A DNA stretch of 64,000 nt from Hydractinia symbiolongicarpus (GCF_029227915.1 NC_079881.1:10106001-10170000); one strand, 5' to 3'; counted from the stretch's first letter, positions 41,562 through 52,663 are shown. Numbers and translations are program-made. Notes: generated by a model not told the origin, from the letters alone.

Positions 41562-42114
41562 TGATTCCGCCCGAGCTCGAACTGGGGACCTTGCGCGTGT
41601 GAAGCGCTTGTGATAACCGCTACACTACGTAATCCAATGAATTTTGGAACTTATGACGAAGGAAAGCAATACAAGGCTAAAATAGCTAGAGAAAAAAGCA
41701 AAAACATGTCGCTTGTTAGTTGCCAGATTCCGTAGTGTAGTGGTTATCACGTGCGCTTTACACGCGCAAGGTCCCCGGTTCGAGCCCGGGCGGAATCATT
41801 GATGTTTCCGCGAAGCGAACCTCGGAAGAGCCTCTGTAGGTTCCATGGTGTAATGGTTAGCACTCAGGACTCTGAATCCTGCGATCCGAGTTCAAGTCTC
41901 GGTGGAACCTGTGCCGTTATTTGTGCCTCGGAAGCACCTATTGGGCGTTTGGAAGCAACGGCACTTCAAATATTTTAGTCATTTGCAAGAAGACATTGTA
42001 ATAACAACGTTCTTCTGAAATGCATCGGATTAGGGCACAGTGCCTTGTTAGCGCAGTAGGCAGCGCGTCAGTCTCATAATCTGAAGGTCGAGAGTTCGAT
42101 CCTCACACAGGGCA
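41562..42114. tRNA. Unit 69: Val-CAC(-), Val-TAC, Gln-CTG, Met-CAT
   Basis: Val- 41562..41634 (anticodon-stem damage); Val+ 41726..41798; Gln 41839..41910; Met 42042..42114. Confidence 0.94.
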
Positions 42115-42178
42115 AGGCTTTTAAAAGCCGCAGTGAATCAAATGTTTGACGCCTATTACAAAACTAGCAACTCAACAA

Positions 42179-42731
42179 TGATTCCGCTCGAGCACGAACC
42201 GGGAACCTTGCGCGTGTGAAGCGCACGTGATGACCGCTACACTACGTAATCCAATGAATTTTGGAACCTATGACGAAGGAAAGCAATACAAGGCTAAAAT
42301 AGCTAGAGAAAAAAGCAAAAACATGTCGCTTGTTAGTTGCCAGATTCCGTAGTGTAGTGGTTATCACGTGCGCTTTACACGCGCAAGGTCCCCGGTTCGA
42401 GCCCGGGCGGAATCATTGATGTTTCCGCGAAGCGAACCTCGGAAGAGCCTCTGTAGGTTCCATGGTGTAATGGTTAGCACTCAGGACTCTGAATCTTGGG
42501 ATCCCAGTTCAAGTCTCGGTGGAACCTGTGCCGTTATTCGTGCCTCGGAAGCACCTATTGGGCGTTTGGAAGCAACGGCACTTCAATTATTTTAGTCATT
42601 TGCAAGAAGACATTGTAATAACAACGTTCTTCTGAAATGCATCGGATTAGGGCACAGTGCCTTGTTAGCGCAGTAGGCAGCGCGTCAGTCTCATAATCTG
42701 AAGGTCGAGAGTTCGATCCTCACACAGGGAA
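42179..42731. tRNA. Unit 70: Val-CAC(-), Val-TAC, Gln-CTG, Met-CAT
   Basis: Val- 42179..42251 (T-arm changes); Val+ 42343..42415; Gln 42456..42527 (T-stem change); Met 42659..42731. Confidence 0.93.
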
Positions 42732-42795
42732 AGGCTTTTAAAAGCCGCAGTGAATCAAATGTTTGACGCCTATTACAAAACTAGCAACTCAACAA

Positions 42796-42871
42796 TGATT
42801 CCGCTCGAGCACGAACCGGGGGGATCCTTGCGCGTGTGAAGCGCATGTGATAACCGCTACACTACGTAATC
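42796..42871 (-). pseudogene. Minus Val(CAC) with 3-bp insertion (unit 71)
   Basis: The T-arm and variable region read CCGGGGGGATCC on plus, 3 bp longer than normal, and the T loop is altered (GAGCACG). Probably misfolds. 76 nt. Confidence 0.72.
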
Positions 42872-43351
42872 CAATGAATTTTGGAACCTATGACGAAGGA
42901 AAGCAATACAAGGCTAAAATAGCTAGAGAAAAAAGCAAAAACATGTCGCTTGTTAGTTGCCAGATTCCGTAGTGTAGTGGTTATCACGTGCGCTTTACAC
43001 GCGCAAGGTCCCCGGTTCGAGCCCGGGCGGAATCATTGATGTTTCCGCGAAGCGAACCTCGGAAGAGCCTCTGTAGGTTCCATGGTGTAATGGTTAGCAC
43101 TCAGGACTCTGAATCTTGGGATCCGAGTTCAAGTCTCGGTGGAACCTGTGCCGTTATTTGTGCCTCGGAAGCACCTATTGGGCGTTTGGAAGCAACGGCA
43201 CTTCAAATATTTTAGTCATTTGCAAGAAGACATTGTAATAACAACGTTCTTCTGAAATGCATCGGAATAGGGCACAGTGCCTTGTTAGCGCAGTAGGCAG
43301 CGCGTCAGTCTCATAATCTGAAGGTCGTAAGTTCGATCCTCACACAGGGCA
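42796..43351. tRNA. Unit 71: Val(-) with 3-bp insertion, Val-TAC, Gln-CTG, Met-CAT
   Basis: Val- 42796..42871 (76 nt); Val+ 42963..43035; Gln 43076..43147; Met 43279..43351. Confidence 0.92.
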
Positions 43352-43415
43352 AGCCTTTTAAAAGCCGCAGTGAATCAAATGTTTGACGCCTATTACAAAA
43401 CTAGCAACTCAACAC

Positions 43416-43968
43416 TGAGTCCCCCCGAGCTCGAACCGGGGACCTTGCGCGTGTGAAGCGCACGTGATAACCGCTACACTACGTAATCCAATGAATTTTG
43501 GAACCTATGACGAAGGAAAGCAATACAAGGCTAAAATAGCTAGAGAAAAAAGCAAAAACATGTCGCTTGTTAATTGCCAGATTCCGTAGTGTAGTGGTTA
43601 TCACGTGCGCTTTACACGCGCAAGGTCCCCGGTTCGAGCCCGGGCGGAATCATTGATGTTTCCGCGAAGCGAACCTCGGAAGAGCCTCTGTAGGTTCCAT
43701 GGTGTAATGGTTAGCACTCAGGACTCTGAATCTTGGGATCCGAGTTCAAGTCTCGGTGGAACCTGTGCCGTTATTTGTGCCTCGGAAGCACCTATTGGGC
43801 GTTTGGAAGCAACGGCACTTCAAATATTTTAGTCATTTGCAAGAAGACATTGTAATAACAACGTTCTTCTGAAATGCATCGGATTAGGGCACAGTGCATT
43901 GTTAGCGCAGTAGGCAGCGCGTCAGTTTCATAATCTGAAGGTCGTGAGTTCGATCCTCACACAGGGCA
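43416..43968. tRNA. Unit 72: Val-CAC(-), Val-TAC, Gln-CTG, Met-CAT
   Basis: Val- 43416..43488 (acceptor GAGTCCC, doubtful); Val+ 43580..43652; Gln 43693..43764; Met 43896..43968. Confidence 0.93.
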
Positions 43969-44032
43969 AGCCTTTTAAAAGCCGCAGTGAATCAAATGTT
44001 TGACGCCTATTACAAAACTAGCAACTCAACAA

Positions 44033-44585
44033 TGATTCCGCCCGAGCTCGAACCGGGGACCTTGCGCGTGTGAAGCGCACGTGATAACCGCTACACTACG
44101 TAATCCAATGAATTTTGGAACCTATGACGAAGGAAAGCAATACAAGGCTAAAATAGCTAGAGAAAAAAGCAAAAACATGTCGCTTGTTAGTTGCCAGATT
44201 CCGTAGTGTAGTGGTTATCACGTGCGCTTTACACGCGCAAGGTCCCCGGTTCGAGCCCGGGCGGAATCATTGATGTTTCTGCGAAGCGAACCTCGGAAGA
44301 GCCTCTGTAGGTTCCATGGTGTAATGGTTAGCACTCAGGACTCTGAATCCTGCGATCCGAGTTCAAGTCTCGGTGGAACCTGTGCCGTTATTTGTGCCTC
44401 GGAAGCACCTATTGGGCGTTTGGAAGCAACGGCACTTCAAATATTTTAGTCATTTGCAAGAAGACATTGTAATAACAACGTTCTTCTGAAATGCATCGGA
44501 TTAGGGCACAGTGCCTTGTTAGCGCAGTAGGCAGCGCGTCAGTCTCATGATCTGAAGGTCGTGAGTTCGATCCTCACACAGGGCA
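44033..44585. tRNA. Unit 73: Val-CAC(-), Val-TAC, Gln-CTG, Met-CAT
   Basis: Val- 44033..44105; Val+ 44197..44269; Gln 44310..44381; Met 44513..44585 (A37 to G). Confidence 0.95.
44197..44269 (+). tRNA. tRNA-Val-TAC: tRNA-Val(TAC), consensus copy (unit 73)
   Basis: Identical in body to the Val(AAC) genes of this array except for a single A-to-T change at anticodon position 34, giving loop TTTACAC and anticodon TAC (reads GUA and, by wobble, GUG). All stems pair and the length is 73 nt. Animal Val(UAC) genes usually have a body clearly different from Val(AAC). The shared body here implies that TAC arose inside this array by one substitution and then spread by copying. By my count 56 of 105 plus-strand Val loci carry TAC. 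Confidence 0.96.
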
Positions 44586-44649
44586 AGGCTTTTAAAAACC
44601 GCAGTGAATCAAATGTTTGATGCCTATTACAAAACTAGCAACTCAACAA

Positions 44650-45203
44650 TGATTCCGCCCGAGCTCGAACCGGGGACCTTGCGCGTGTGAAGCGCACGTG
44701 ATAACTGCTACACTACGTAATCCAATGAATTTTGGAACCTATGACGAAGGAAAGCAATACAAGGCTAAATAAGCTAGAGAAAAAAGCAAAAACATGTCGC
44801 TTGTTAGTTGCCAGATTCCGTAGTGTAGTGGTTATCACGTGCGCTTTACACGCACAAGGTCCCCGGTTCGAGCCCGGGCGGAAGCATTGATGTTTCCGCG
44901 AAGCGAAACTCGGAAGAGCCTCTGTAGGTTACATGGTGTAATGGTTAGCACTCACGACTCTGAATCCTGCGATCCGAGTTCAAGTCTCGGTGGAACCTGT
45001 GCCGTTATTTGTGCCTCGAAAGCACCCAATGGGGCGTTTGGAAGCAACGGCACTTCAAATATTTTAGTCATTTGCAAGAAGACATTGTAATAACAACGTT
45101 CTTCTGAAATGCATCGGATTAGGGCACAGTGCCTTGTTAGCGCAGTAGGCAGCGCGTCAGTCTCATAATCTGAAGGTCGTGAGTTCGATCCTCACACAGG
45201 GCA
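44650..45203. tRNA. Unit 74: Val-CAC(-), Val-TAC, Gln-CTG, Met-CAT
   Basis: Val- 44650..44722; Val+ 44814..44886; Gln 44927..44998 (acceptor C to A); Met 45131..45203. Confidence 0.93.
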
Positions 45204-45267
45204 AGGCTTTTAAAAGCCGCAGTGAATCAAATGTTTGACGCCTATTACAAAACTAGCAACTCAACAA

Positions 45268-45820
45268 TGATTCCGCCCGTGCTCGAACCGGGGACCTTGC
45301 GCGTGTGAAGCGCACGTGATAACCGCTACACTACGTAATCCAATGAATTTTGGAACCTATGACGAAGGAAAGCAATACAAGGCTAAAATAGCTAGAGAAA
45401 AAAGCAAAAACATGTCGCTTGTTAGTTGCCAGATTCCGTAGTGTAGTGGTTATCACGTGCGCTTTACACGCGCAAGGTCCCCGGTTCGAGCCCGGGCGGA
45501 ATCATTGATGTTTCCGCGAAGCGAACCTCGGAAGAGCCTCTGTAGGTTCCATGGTGTAATGGTTAGCACTCAGGACTCTGAATCTTGGGATCCCAGTTCA
45601 AGTCTCGGTGGAACCTGTGCCGTTATTCGTGCCTCGGAAGCACCTATTGGGCGTTTGGAAGCAACGGCACTTCAATTATTTTAGTCATTTGCAAGAAGAC
45701 ATTGTAATAACAACGTTCTTCTGAAATGCATCGGATTAGGCCACAGTGCCTTGTTAGCGCAGTAGGCAGCGCGTCAGTCTCATAATCTGAAGGTCGTAAG
45801 TTCGATCCTCACACAGGGCA
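45268..45820. tRNA. Unit 75: Val-CAC(-), Val-TAC, Gln-CTG, Met-CAT
   Basis: Val- 45268..45340; Val+ 45432..45504; Gln 45545..45616; Met 45748..45820. Val+ and Gln copy unit 70. Confidence 0.94.
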
Positions 45821-45884
45821 AGCCTTTTAAAAGCCGCAGTGAATCAAATGTTTGACGCCTATTACAAAACTAGCAACTCATCAC

Positions 45885-46437
45885 TGAGTCCGCCCGAGCT
45901 CGAACCGGGGACCTTGCGCGTGTGAAGCGCACGTGATAACCGCTACACTACGTAATCCAATGAATTTTGGAACCTATGACGAAGGAAAGCAATACAAGGC
46001 TAAAATAGCTAGAGAAAAAAGCAAAAACATGTCGCTTGTTAGTTGCCAGATTCCGTAGTGTAGTGGTTATCACGTGCGCTTTACACGGGCAAGGTCCCCG
46101 GTTCGAGCCCGGGCGGAATCATTGATGTTTCCGCGAAGCGAACCTCGGAAGAGCCTCTGTAGGTTCCATGGTGTAATGGTTAGCACTCAGGACTCTGAAT
46201 CCTGCGATCCGAGTTCAAGTCTCGGTGGAACCTGTGCCGTTATTTGTGCCTCGGAAGCACCTATTGGGCGTTTGGAAGCAACGGCACTTCAAATATTTTA
46301 GTCATTTGCAAGAAGACATTGTAATAACAAAGTTCTTCTGAAATGCATCGGATTAGGGCACAGTGCCTTGTTAGCGCAGTAGGCAGCGCGTCAGTCTCAT
46401 AATCTGAAGGTCGAGAGTTCGATCCTCACACAGGGCA
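45885..46437. tRNA. Unit 76: Val-CAC(-), Val-TAC, Gln-CTG, Met-CAT
   Basis: Val- 45885..45957; Val+ 46049..46121 (anticodon-stem mismatch); Gln 46162..46233; Met 46365..46437. Confidence 0.94.
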
Positions 46438-46501
46438 AGGCTTTTAAAAGCCGCAGTGAATCAAATGTTTGACGCCTATTACAAAACTAGCAACTCAACA
46501 A

Positions 46502-46577
46502 TGATTCCGCTCGAGCACGAACCGGGGGGATCCTTGCGCGTGTGAAGCGCACGTGATAACCGCTACACTACGTAATC
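46502..46577 (-). pseudogene. Minus Val(CAC) with 3-bp insertion (unit 77)
   Basis: Same insertion and T-loop changes as unit 71, six units away. Confidence 0.72.
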
Positions 46578-47057
46578 CAATGAATTTTGGAACCTATGAC
46601 GAAGGAAAGCAATACAAGGCTAAAATAGCTAGAGAAAAAAGCAAAAACATGTCGCTTGTTAGTTGCCAGATTCCGTAGTGTAGTGGTTATCACGTGCGCT
46701 TTACACGCGCAAGGTCCCCGGTTCGAGCCCGGGCGGAATCATTGATGTTTCCGCGAAGCGAACCTCGGAAGAGCCTCTGTAGGTTCCATGGTGTAATGGT
46801 TAGCACTCAGGACTCTGAATCTTGGGATCCGAGTTCAAGTCTCGGTGGAACCTGTGCCGTTATTTGTGCCTCGGAAGCACCTATTGGGCGTTTGGAAGCA
46901 ACGGCACTTCAAATATTTTAGTCAATTGCAAGAAGACATTGTAATAACAACGTTCTTCTGAAATGCATCGGATTAGTGCACAGTGCCTTGTTAGCGCAGT
47001 AGGCAGCGCGTCAGTCTCATAATCTGAAGGTCGTAAGTTCGATCCTCACACAGGGCA
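46502..47057. tRNA. Unit 77: Val(-) with 3-bp insertion, Val-TAC, Gln-CTG, Met-CAT
   Basis: Val- 46502..46577 (76 nt, same insertion as unit 71); Val+ 46669..46741; Gln 46782..46853; Met 46985..47057. Confidence 0.92.
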
Positions 47058-47121
47058 AGCCTTTTAAAAGCCGCAGTGAATCAAATGTTTGACGCCTATT
47101 ACAAAACTAGCAACTCAACAC

Positions 47122-47194
47122 TGAGTCCCCCCGAGCTCGAACCGGGGACCTTGCGCGTTTGAAGCGCACGTGATAACCGCTACACTACGTAATC
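47122..47194 (-). pseudogene. Minus-strand Val body with anticodon CAA (unit 78)
   Basis: Loop TTCAAAC gives anticodon CAA (Leu codon UUG). The acceptor is damaged at both ends (GAGTCCC on the 3' side and the A5 mismatch on the 5' side), so it is probably inactive. Confidence 0.75.
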
Positions 47195-47674
47195 CAATGA
47201 ATTTTGGAACCTATGACGAAGGAAAGCAATACAAGGCTAAAATAGCTAGAGAAAAAAGCAAAAACATGTCGCTTGTTAGTTGCCAGATTCCGTAGTGTAG
47301 TGGTTATCACGTGCGCTTTACACGCGCAAGGTCCCCGGTTCGAGCCCGGACGGAATCATTGATGTTTCTGCGAAGCGAACCTCGGAAGAGCCTCTGTAGG
47401 TTCCATGGTGTAATGGTTAGCACTCAGGACTCTGAATCCTGCGATCCGAGTTCAAGTCTCGGTGGAACCTGTGCCGTTATTTGTGCCTCGGAAGCACCTA
47501 TTGGGCGTTTGGAAGCAACGGCACTTCAAATATTTTAGTCATTTGCAAGAAGACATTGTAATAACAACGTTCTCCTGAAATGCATCGGATTAGGGCACAG
47601 TGCCTTGTTAGCGCAGTAGGCAGCGCGTCAGTCTCATGATCTGAAGGTCGTGAGTTCGATCCTCACACAGGGCA
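47122..47674. tRNA. Unit 78: Val-body CAA(-), Val-TAC, Gln-CTG, Met-CAT
   Basis: Val- body 47122..47194 (anticodon CAA); Val+ 47286..47358; Gln 47399..47470; Met 47602..47674 (A37 to G). Confidence 0.93.
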
Positions 47675-47738
47675 AGGCTTTTAAAAACCGCAGTGAATCA
47701 AATGTTTGATGCCTATTACAAAACTAGCAACTCAACAA

Positions 47739-48292
47739 TGATTCCGCCCGAGCTCGAACCGGGGACCTTGCGCGTGTGAAGCGCACGTGATAACTGCTAC
47801 ACTACGTAATCCAATGAATTTTGGAACCTATGACGAAGGAAAGCAATACAAGGCTAAATAAGCTAGAGAAAAAAGCAAAAACATGTCGCTTGTTAGTTGC
47901 CAGATTCCGTAGTGTAGTGGTTATCACGTGCGCTTTACACGCACAAGGTCCCCGGTTCGAGCCCGGGCGGAAGCATTGATGTTTCCGCGAAGCGAAACTC
48001 GGAAGAGCCTCTGTAGGTTACATGGTGTAATGGTTAGCACTCAGGACTCTGAATCCTGCGATCCGAGTTCAAGTCTCGGTGGAACCTGTGCCGTTATTTG
48101 TGCCTCGAAAGCACCCAATGGGGCGTTTGGAAGCAACGGCACTTCAAATATTTTAGTCATTTGCAAGAAGACATTGTAATAACAACGTTCTTCTGAAATG
48201 CATCGGATTAGGGCACAGTGCCTTGTTAGCGCAGTAGGCAGCGCGTCAGTCTCATAATCTGAAGGTCGTGAGTTCGATCCTCACACAGGGCA
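47739..48292. tRNA. Unit 79: Val-CAC(-), Val-TAC, Gln-CTG, Met-CAT
   Basis: Val- 47739..47811; Val+ 47903..47975; Gln 48016..48087; Met 48220..48292. Copy of unit 74. Confidence 0.93.
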
Positions 48293-48356
48293 AGGCTTTT
48301 AAAAGCCGCAGTGAATCAAATGTTTGACGCCTATTACAAAACTAGCAACTCAACAA

Positions 48357-48909
48357 TGATTCCGCCCGTGCTCGAACCGGGGACCTTGCGCGTGTGAAGC
48401 GCACGTGATAACCGCTACACTACGTAATCCAATAAATTTTGGAACCTATGACGAAGGAAAGCAATACAAGGCTAAAATAGATAGAGAAAAAAGCAAAAAC
48501 ATGTCGCTTGTTAGTTGCCAGATTCCGTAGTGTAGTGGTTATCACGTGCGCTTTACACGCGCAAGGTCCCCGGTTCGAGCCCGGGCGGAATCATTGATGT
48601 TTCCGCGAAGCGAACCTCGGAAGAGCCTCTGTAGGTTCCATGGTGTAATGGTTAGCACTCAGGACTCTGAATCTTGCGATCCGAGTTTAAGTCTCGGTGG
48701 AACCTGTGCCGTTATTTGTGCCTCGGAAGCACCTATTGGGCGTTTGGAAGCAACGGCACTTCAAATATTTTAGTCATTTGCAAGAAGACATTGTAATAAC
48801 AACGTTGTTCTGAAATGCATCGGATTAGGGCACAGTGCCTTGTTAGCGCAGTAGGCAGCACGTCAGTCTCATAATCTGAACGTCGAGAGTTCGATACTCA
48901 CACAGGGCA
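48357..48909. tRNA. Unit 80: Val-CAC(-), Val-TAC, Gln-CTG, Met-CAT
   Basis: Val- 48357..48429; Val+ 48521..48593; Gln 48634..48705; Met 48837..48909. Shares rare Met and Gln variants with unit 47. Confidence 0.93.
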
Positions 48910-48973
48910 AGCCTTTTAAAAGCCGCAGTGAGTCAAATGTTTGACGCCTATTACAAAACTAGCAACTCAATAA

Positions 48974-49525
48974 TGATTCCGCCCGAGCTCGAACCGAGAA
49001 CCTTGCGCGTGTGAAGCGCACGTGATAACTGCTACACTACGTAACCAATGAATTTTGGAACCTATGACGAAGGAAAGCAATACAAGGCTAAATAAGCTAG
49101 AGAAAAAAGCAAAAACATGTCGCTTGTTAGTTGCCAGGTTCCGTTGTGTAGTGGTTATCATGTGCGCTTTACACGCACAAGGTCCCCGGTTCGAGCCCGG
49201 GCGGAATCATTGATGTTTCCGCGAAGCGAACCTCGGAAGAGCCTCTGTAGGTTCCATGGTGTAATGGTTAGCACTCAGGACTCTGAATCCTGCGATCCGA
49301 GTTCAAGTCTCGGTGGAACCTGTGCCGTTATTTGTGCCTCGGAAGCACCTATTGAGCGTTTGGAAGCAACGGCACTTCAAATATTTTAGTCATTTGCAAG
49401 AAGACATTGTAATAACAACGTTCTTCTGAAATGCATCGGATTAGGGCACAGTGCCTCGTTAGCGCAGTAGCCAGCGCGTCAGTCTCATAATCTGAAGGTC
49501 GTGAGTTCGATCCTCACACAGGGCA
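48974..49525. tRNA. Unit 81: Val-CAC(-), Val-TAC, Gln-CTG, Met-CAT
   Basis: Val- 48974..49045 (72 nt, acceptor base lost); Val+ 49137..49209; Gln 49250..49321; Met 49453..49525. Confidence 0.92.
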
Positions 49526-49589
49526 AGGCTTTTAAAAGCCGCAGTGAATCAAATGTTTGACGCCTATTACAAAACTAGCAACTCAACAA

Positions 49590-50131
49590 TGATTTCGCCC
49601 GAGCTCGAACCGGGGACCTTGCGCGTGTGAAGCGCACGTGATAACCGCTACACTACGTAATCCAATGAATTTTGGAACCTATGACGAAGGAAAGCAATAC
49701 AAGGCTAAAATAGATAGAGAAAAAAGCAAAAACATGTCGCTTGTTAGTTGCCAGATTCCGTAGTGTAGTGGTTTATCACGTGCGCTTTACACACGCAAGG
49801 TCCCCGGTTCGAGCCCGGGCGGAATCATTGATGTTTCCGCCAAGCGAACCTCGGAAGAGCCTCTGTAGGTTCCATGGTGTAATGGTTAGCACTCAGGACT
49901 CTGAATCCTGCGATCCGAGTTCAAGTCTCGGTGGAACCTGTGCCGTTATTTGTGCCTCGGAAGCACCTGTTGGGCGTTTGGAAGCAACGGCACTTCAAAT
50001 ATTTTAGTCATTTGCAAGAAGACATTGTAATAACAACGTTCTTCTGAAATGCATCGGATTATTGTTAGCGCAGTAGGCAGCGCGTCAGTCTCATAATCTG
50101 AAGGTCGTGAGTTCGATCCTCACACAGGGCA
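49590..50131. tRNA. Unit 82: Val-CAC(-), Val-TAC, Gln-CTG, truncated Met
   Basis: Val- 49590..49662; Val+ 49754..49827 (74 nt, one T inserted in the D loop); Gln 49868..49939; Met remnant 50062..50131. Confidence 0.92.
50062..50131 (+). pseudogene. 5'-truncated tRNA-Met (unit 82)
   Basis: A 12-bp deletion removed the leader end and the first three gene bases (GCC). The acceptor stem can no longer close at its end, while A box, anticodon and T-arm remain. Confidence 0.85.
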
Positions 50132-50195
50132 AGGCTTTTAAAAGCCGCAGTGAATCAAATGTTTGACGCCTATTACAAAACTAGCAACTCAACAA

Positions 50196-50748
50196 TGATT
50201 CCGCCCGTGCTCGAACCGGGGACCTTGCGCGTGTGAAGCGCACGTGATAACCGCTACACTACGTAATCCAATAAATTTTGGAACCTATGACGAAGGAAAG
50301 CAATACAAGGCTAAAATAGATAGAGAAAAAAGCAAAAACATGTCGCTTGTTAGTTGCCAGATTCCGTAGTGTAGTGGTTATCACGTGCGCTTTACACGCG
50401 CAAGGTCCCCGGTTCGAGCCCGGGCGGAATCATTGATGTTTCCGCGAAGCGAACCTCGGAAGAGCCTCTGTAGGTTCCATGGTGTAATGGTTAGCACTCA
50501 GGACTCTGAATCTTGCGATCCGAGTTCAAGTCTCGGTGGAACCTGTGCCGTTATTTGTGCCTCGGAAGCACCTATTGGGCGTTTGGAAGCAACGGCACTT
50601 CAAATATTTTAGTCATTTGCAAGAAGACATTGTAATAACAACGTTCTTCTGAAATGCATCGGATTAGGGTACAGTGCTTTGTTAGCGCAGTAGGCAGCGC
50701 GTCAGTCTCATAATCTGAAGGTCGTGAGTTCGATCCTCACACAGGGCA
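50196..50748. tRNA. Unit 83: Val-CAC(-), Val-TAC, Gln-CTG, Met-CAT
   Basis: Val- 50196..50268; Val+ 50360..50432; Gln 50473..50544; Met 50676..50748. Confidence 0.94.
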
Positions 50749-50812
50749 AGGCTTTTAAAAGCCGCAGTGAATCAAATGTTTGACGCCTATTACAAAACTA
50801 GCAACTCAACAA

Positions 50813-51365
50813 TGATTCCGCCCGAGCTCGAACCGGGGACCTTGCCCGTGTGAAGCGCACGTGATAACCGCTACACTACGTAATCCAATGAATTTTGGAA
50901 CCTATGACGAAGGAAAGCAATACAAGGCTAAAATAGCTAGAGAAAAAAGCAAAAACATGTCGCTTGTTAGTTGCCAGATTCCGTAGTGTAGTGGTTATCA
51001 CGTGCGCTTTACAAACGCAAGGTCCCCGGTTCGAGGCCGGGCGGAATTATTGATGTTTCCGCAAAGCGAACCTCGGAAGAGCCTCTGTAGGTTCCATGGT
51101 GTAATGGTTAGCACTCAGGACTCTGAATCTTGCGATCCGAGTTCAAGTCTCGGTGGAACCTGTGCCGTTATTTGTGCCTCGGAAGCACCTATTGAGCGTT
51201 TGGAAGCAACGGCTCTTCAAATATTTTAGTCATTTGCAAGAAGACATTGTAATAACAACGTTCTTCTGAAATGCATCGGATTAGGGCACAGTGCCTTGTT
51301 AGCGCAGTAGGCAGCGCGTCAGTCTCATAATCTGAAGGTCGTGAGTTCGATCCTCACACAGGGCA
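50813..51365. tRNA. Unit 84: Val-CAC(-), weak Val-TAC, Gln-CTG, Met-CAT
   Basis: Val- 50813..50885; Val+ 50977..51049 (anticodon stem, T loop and acceptor all altered); Gln 51090..51161; Met 51293..51365. Confidence 0.92.
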
Positions 51366-51429
51366 AGGCTTTTAAAAGCCGCAGTGAATCAAATGTTTGA
51401 CGCCTATTACAAAACTAGCAACTCAACAA

Positions 51430-51982
51430 TGATTCCGCCCGTGCTCGAACCGGGGACCTTGCGCGTGTGAAGCGCACGTGATAACCGCTACACTACGGAA
51501 TCCAATGAATTTTGGAACCTATGACGAAGGAAAGCAATACAAGGCTAAAAAAGCTGGAGAAAAAAGCAAAAACATGTCGCTTGTTAGGTGCCAGATTCCG
51601 TAGTGTAGTGGTTATCACGTGCGCTTTACACGCGCAAGGTCCCCGGTTCGAGCCCGGGCGGAATCATTGATGTTTCCGCGAAGCGAACCTCGGAAGAGCC
51701 TCTGTAGGTTCCATGGTGTAATGGCTGGCACTCAGGACTCTGAATCCTGCGATCCGAGTTCAAGTCTCGGTGGAACCTGTGCCGTTATTTGTGCCTCGGA
51801 AGCACCTATCGGGCGTTTGGAAACAACGGCACTTCAAATATTTTAGTCATTTGCAAGAAGACATTGTAATAACAACGTTTTTCTGAAATGCATCAGATTA
51901 GGGCACAGTGCCTTGTTAGCGCAGTAGGCAGCGCGTCAGTCTCATGATCTGAAAGCCGTGAGTTCGATCCTCACACGGGGCA
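51430..51982. tRNA. Unit 85: Val-CAC(-), Val-TAC, Gln-CTG, Met-CAT
   Basis: Val- 51430..51502; Val+ 51594..51666; Gln 51707..51778 (D-loop TGGCTGG variant); Met 51910..51982 (A37 to G). Confidence 0.93.
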
Positions 51983-52046
51983 AGGCTTTTAAAAGCCGCA
52001 GTGAATCAAATGTTCGACGCCTTTTACAGAACTAGCAACTCAACAA

Positions 52047-52599
52047 TAATTCCGCCCGGGCTCGAACCGGGGACCTTGCGCGTGTGAAGCGCACGTGATA
52101 ACCGCTACACTACGGAATCCAATGAATTTTGGAACCTATGACGAAGGAAAGCAATACTAGGCTAAAATAGCTAGAGGTGAAAGCAAAAACATGTCGCTTT
52201 TTAGTTGCCAGATTCCGTAGTGTAGTGGTTATCACGTGCGTTTAAAACGCGCAAGGTCCCCGGTTAGACCCCGGGCGGAATCATTGATGTTTCCGCGAAG
52301 CGAACCTCGGAAGAGCCTCTGTAGGTTCCATAGTGTAATGGTTAGCACTCAGGACTCTGAATCCTGCGATCCGAGTTCAAGTCTCGGTGGAACCTGTGCC
52401 GTTAGTTGTGCCTCGGAAGCACCTATTGGGCGTTTGGAAGCAACGGCACTTCAAATATTTTAGTCATTTGCAAGAAGACATTGTAATAACAACGTTCTTC
52501 TGAAATGCATCGGATTAGGGCACAGTGCCTTGTTAGCGCAGTAGGCAGCGCGTCAGTCTCATAATCTGAAGGTCGTGAGTTCGATCCTCACACAGGGCA
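52047..52599. tRNA. Unit 86: Val-CAC(-), Val-body AAA, Gln-CTG, Met-CAT
   Basis: Val- 52047..52119; Val+ body 52211..52283 (AAA, broken T loop); Gln 52324..52395; Met 52527..52599. Confidence 0.92.
52211..52283 (+). pseudogene. tRNA-Val body with anticodon AAA and broken T loop (unit 86)
   Basis: Loop TTAAAAC gives anticodon AAA. The T loop and B box read GTTAGACC instead of GTTCGAGC, losing C56 and the core B box, so transcription and folding should both fail. Confidence 0.8.
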
Positions 52600-52663
52600 A
52601 GGCTTTTAAAAGCCGCAGTGAATCAAATGTTTGACGCCTATTACAAAACTAGCAACTCAACAA

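Larger units (their letters stand above)
42179..48292. repeat. 5-unit higher-order repeat, about 3,089 bp
   Basis: Units 70, 72, 73 and 74 recur as 75, 77, 78 and 79 at 3,089 bp. Unit 71/76 match less well, and the 3-bp Val insertion recurs six units apart, so copy boundaries fall inside units. Confidence 0.84.
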
